A stretch of 64,000 nt of DNA from CAVUAA01 sp963739345 (GTDB taxonomy: Bacteria; Chlamydiota; Chlamydiia; Chlamydiales; JAFEGQ01): positions 806,001 to 870,000 of the forward strand of contig CAVUAA010000001.1 in the NCBI GenBank assembly GCA_963739345.1, in the 5' to 3' direction. Each line of letters starts with the position of its first letter. The first letter of the stretch is position 1. The position numbers and the translations under genes were made by a program. The notes beneath the pieces are model-generated. The model made no database searches. It was not told where the DNA came from and worked only from the letters and a program-made list of their open reading frames with translations. Shown in pieces: positions 62,160-64,000 of this stretch.

Positions 62160-62927
62160 CTACCTATCGGCCGATGAACCCATCCCAGTAGTGTTTGAGA
62201 TGTTGTCCGAGAGGTAAGCGAGCTGCGGAATGCGCAGGTCGATGACGTGGTTTCCTTCTAGCGGACAGAGCTTCTTGTAGTTGGCAAGCGCCTGCTTAAC
62301 GTTACGAGGGGGCAATCTAAGGATGTGCTGGTTGGGGGGCGCGCCGATAATCATGACAATCTGTCGCTGGCCGCTGCTCTCGGCCCCCATCTGGGCGGTG
62401 TCAATCCGCGTAATAGGTAACGAGGGATCGAGAAGAGTGAGGGCGTAACGAAGCGATTCGGTGGTGATTTCAGCGAGATAGAGATCTGGAAGTTGACCGT
62501 GTGAAAAGGTGAGCGGGAGGGTGTTTCCGTCGCGGTCAATGCCGTAGCCTGGAAGTTCGGGAAGAGCGGCGATAGGCTCGCGGGGAGTGTAGTCGATGTA
62601 GAGGCCGGAGGGGTGGGCCCGGTCGACGTGGGCCGAGGCGATCAGCTCCGAGGAAATAAGTCGCTTTTCGAGCGCGCGGGGATTAAGGGCATAGAGGTTG
62701 TCGGTAGCGCTCACTCCCATGAGATGAGCAAGCACGGGCGTGGGAAGTTCGATCGCCCCCCTGCTGTGCGGATAGAGAGTAGTGAGAAGAAACCGCTCGT
62801 TGAAGTGGCGCTGCCGCTCCCAATGCTTGTAGTAGAGCCAGCCGGTTGTGGCCGAGCCGGAAACCAATAGTGTCGATCCAAAGATCATCAGCAGAGAGAG
62901 ATAGAGAGGAAGCTTACGTTTGCGCAT
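62160..62927 (-). CDS. ftsQ: FtsQ/DivIB-like cell division protein
   Basis: A 255-residue bitopic membrane protein. A short basic N-terminus (MRKRKLPLYLSLLMIFGST) leads into one transmembrane helix and a periplasmic part with a POTRA-like domain (LYALNPRALEKRLISSELI, ASAHVDRAHPSGLYIDYT, PREPIAALPELPGYGIDRDG). FtsQ links early and late divisome proteins; Chlamydiota lack FtsZ but keep FtsQ-like proteins. It follows murC-ddl with a 14-base overlap, as in Chlamydia. A start at 62939 is also possible. Confidence 0.82.
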   Translation of the reverse strand: MRKRKLPLYLSLLMIFGSTLLVSGSATTGWLYYKHWERQRHFNERFLLTTLYPHSRGAIELPTPVLAHLMGVSATDNLYALNPRALEKRLISSELIASAHVDRAHPSGLYIDYTPREPIAALPELPGYGIDRDGNTLPLTFSHGQLPDLYLAEITTESLRYALTLLDPSLPITRIDTAQMGAESSGQRQIVMIIGAPPNQHILRLPPRNVKQALANYKKLCPLEGNHVIDLRIPQLAYLSDNISNTTGMGSSADR

Positions 62928-63999
62928 AGCGAAGAGCATGAATGATTAGGTGATCGACTAGCTCGGCATGAGGAATGCCAACGCGGGCGAGCGCTTGTGG
63001 GTAGGGACTGAACGGAGTGCAGCCGGGAAAGGGGTTGATCTCGTTAAGAATTGGATTCCCCTGCTCGTCGACGAACCAGTCGATCCGGCAGAGGCCGCGA
63101 CAGGCGAGGGCGGAGAAGAGCTGTTTGGAGAGTTGCTGCAGCTCAGCCGCGCACGGCAGATCGGGAGAAAAATCGACCGGGTTGCCGGTGGCAGTGTATT
63201 TCCCTTCAAAGGTGTGAACGTTGTCGCCGGCCAGTATCTCAAATGGCGGCGCGGCGAAGAGTTCCGTGGTCTCAAGAAGTGCCACTTCTACTTGACGGCC
63301 CCGGATCATCGGTTCAATGATCAGACGATCGTCGATGGCAAACACCTCTTCAATCGCCGCAAGGAGATCCTCCGCCCGATCGACCCGGATAACGCCAAAC
63401 GTGGAACCTTGATGGGCCGCTTTGACGAAGACCGGATAGGCCTCTACTTCAACCGATCCGTCCCAATACTTGCGACGAAGGTCGATAAACGGTGCAGTGG
63501 GAATGCCAAGCCCCTGTGCAACGTATTTGGTGAGCGCCTTGTCCATCGCGACTGCACCGGCGGCAATTCCACATCCCACATAGGGAACCTCGAGCGCCTC
63601 AAGGAGACCCGCGGCGGTTCCGTCCTCTCCGTGCGGCCCGTGCAAGCAGGGGATCACCACATCGGCCTTCTGAATCGCTTGCAGAGGCCACTCGCTCACA
63701 TCATATCGCTCAACCGAGTAGAGCTCTGCTCGCAAGTTTTTCTCAAAGAAATCGGCTGACATCTTTGAGACCTCACTCTCAAGCGATTTTCCTCCACAGA
63801 GCAGCGCTACTCTCAACGGCGCAGGTTCAAATGGCGTCGCCCAGCGGGTGATGTCGCCAGCGCCCATCATGACGACTACATCTGTCGGACGCACCTCTAT
63901 CGCCGAACGGTCGGGAGCGTAGCGGGCGGGCGGGTGGCGCGCAAGCAGCGCCTGCGCATCTACTCCTTCAATCGGTGCCTCTCCCGCACTGTAGACATC
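62914..63999 (-). CDS. murC-ddl: MurC-Ddl fusion, C-terminal part
   Basis: The frame is open to the window edge, so the gene begins beyond 64000. The first 50 residues visible (DVYSAGEAPIEGVDAQALL ... DVVVMMGAGDITRW) are the end of MurC, UDP-MurNAc-L-Ala ligase. They run straight into a D-Ala-D-Ala ligase with VALLCGGKSLESEVS, the LHGPHGEDG motif, EPMIRGRQVEVAL and the ATP-grasp end (NPILNEINPFPGCTPFSPYP). The fusion is a known chlamydial feature. It makes muropeptide precursor and its D-Ala-D-Ala end. FtsQ follows. Confidence 0.94.
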   Translation of the reverse strand, partial: DVYSAGEAPIEGVDAQALLARHPPARYAPDRSAIEVRPTDVVVMMGAGDITRWATPFEPAPLRVALLCGGKSLESEVSKMSADFFEKNLRAELYSVERYDVSEWPLQAIQKADVVIPCLHGPHGEDGTAAGLLEALEVPYVGCGIAAGAVAMDKALTKYVAQGLGIPTAPFIDLRRKYWDGSVEVEAYPVFVKAAHQGSTFGVIRVDRAEDLLAAIEEVFAIDDRLIIEPMIRGRQVEVALLETTELFAAPPFEILAGDNVHTFEGKYTATGNPVDFSPDLPCAAELQQLSKQLFSALACRGLCRIDWFVDEQGNPILNEINPFPGCTPFSPYPQALARVGIPHAELVDHLIIHALRYAQT

Positions 64000-64000
64000 G

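Overview
The window is a GC-rich bacterial chromosome segment, most likely from a member of the Chlamydiota outside the classical Chlamydia genus. The evidence is gene order and gene form. A MurC-Ddl fusion runs off the right edge, next to an FtsQ-like gene. Inside are the runs khpA-nrnA-STAS-miaA, mqnC, coiled-coil protein, rsfS-fabF-nudix, aas, cysS, rpmJ-rpsN, uvrC-mutS, dnaG and glyS. As far as I remember this is the order of the Chlamydia trachomatis CT762-CT796 stretch. The genus cannot be fixed from sequence alone. Glutamine synthetase III, a cytochrome bo3 operon, Rhs toxin and transposons argue for an environmental chlamydia-like lineage.

Layout, left to right. 1-3640: 3' part of glyS and an SLC12-type transporter. 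3641-5510: gene-free DNA and a frameshifted IS5-type element sitting in a short palindromic repeat. 5515-8340: DCC thioredoxin-like protein, toxin-antitoxin pair, primase. 8518-13290: an unknown protein, then mutS-uvrC. 13287-13978: a second toxin-antitoxin pair. 14140-23450: an operon-like block of five related unknown membrane proteins, one of 1478 residues with about 205-residue internal repeats. 23517-30509: Gls24-type protein, S14/L36, glycosyltransferase, frameshifted cysS, a PlsC-carrier-acyl-ACP synthetase fusion, and a CPBP protease. 30542-33215: three unknown genes behind a strong promoter. 33197-40710: a housekeeping run from bioY to a coiled-coil protein, including glnN. 40776-46940: mqnC, miaA, STAS, nrnA, khpA and a compact UvrA paralogue. 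47060-53420: an EEP-family hydrolase, a GNAT enzyme and cyoABCDE. 53557-56514: IS256-type and intact IS5-type elements. 56543-62026: an Rhs polymorphic toxin with its presumed immunity gene. 62160-64000: ftsQ-like and murC-ddl.

The housekeeping genes cover cell wall synthesis and division, phospholipid acylation, translation, DNA repair, menaquinone synthesis by the futalosine route and aerobic respiration. The accessory genes fall between conserved neighbours as discrete inserts. The best candidates for undescribed biology are the 14-23.5 kb paralogous membrane-protein cluster, the three-gene unknown operon at 30.5-33.2 kb, and a family of near-perfect palindromes that share a GGGCC(A/T)GGCCC centre and sit just 3' of genes. 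Two genes, cysS and a glycosyltransferase, carry small indels in or near homopolymers; these may be assembly errors rather than true decay.
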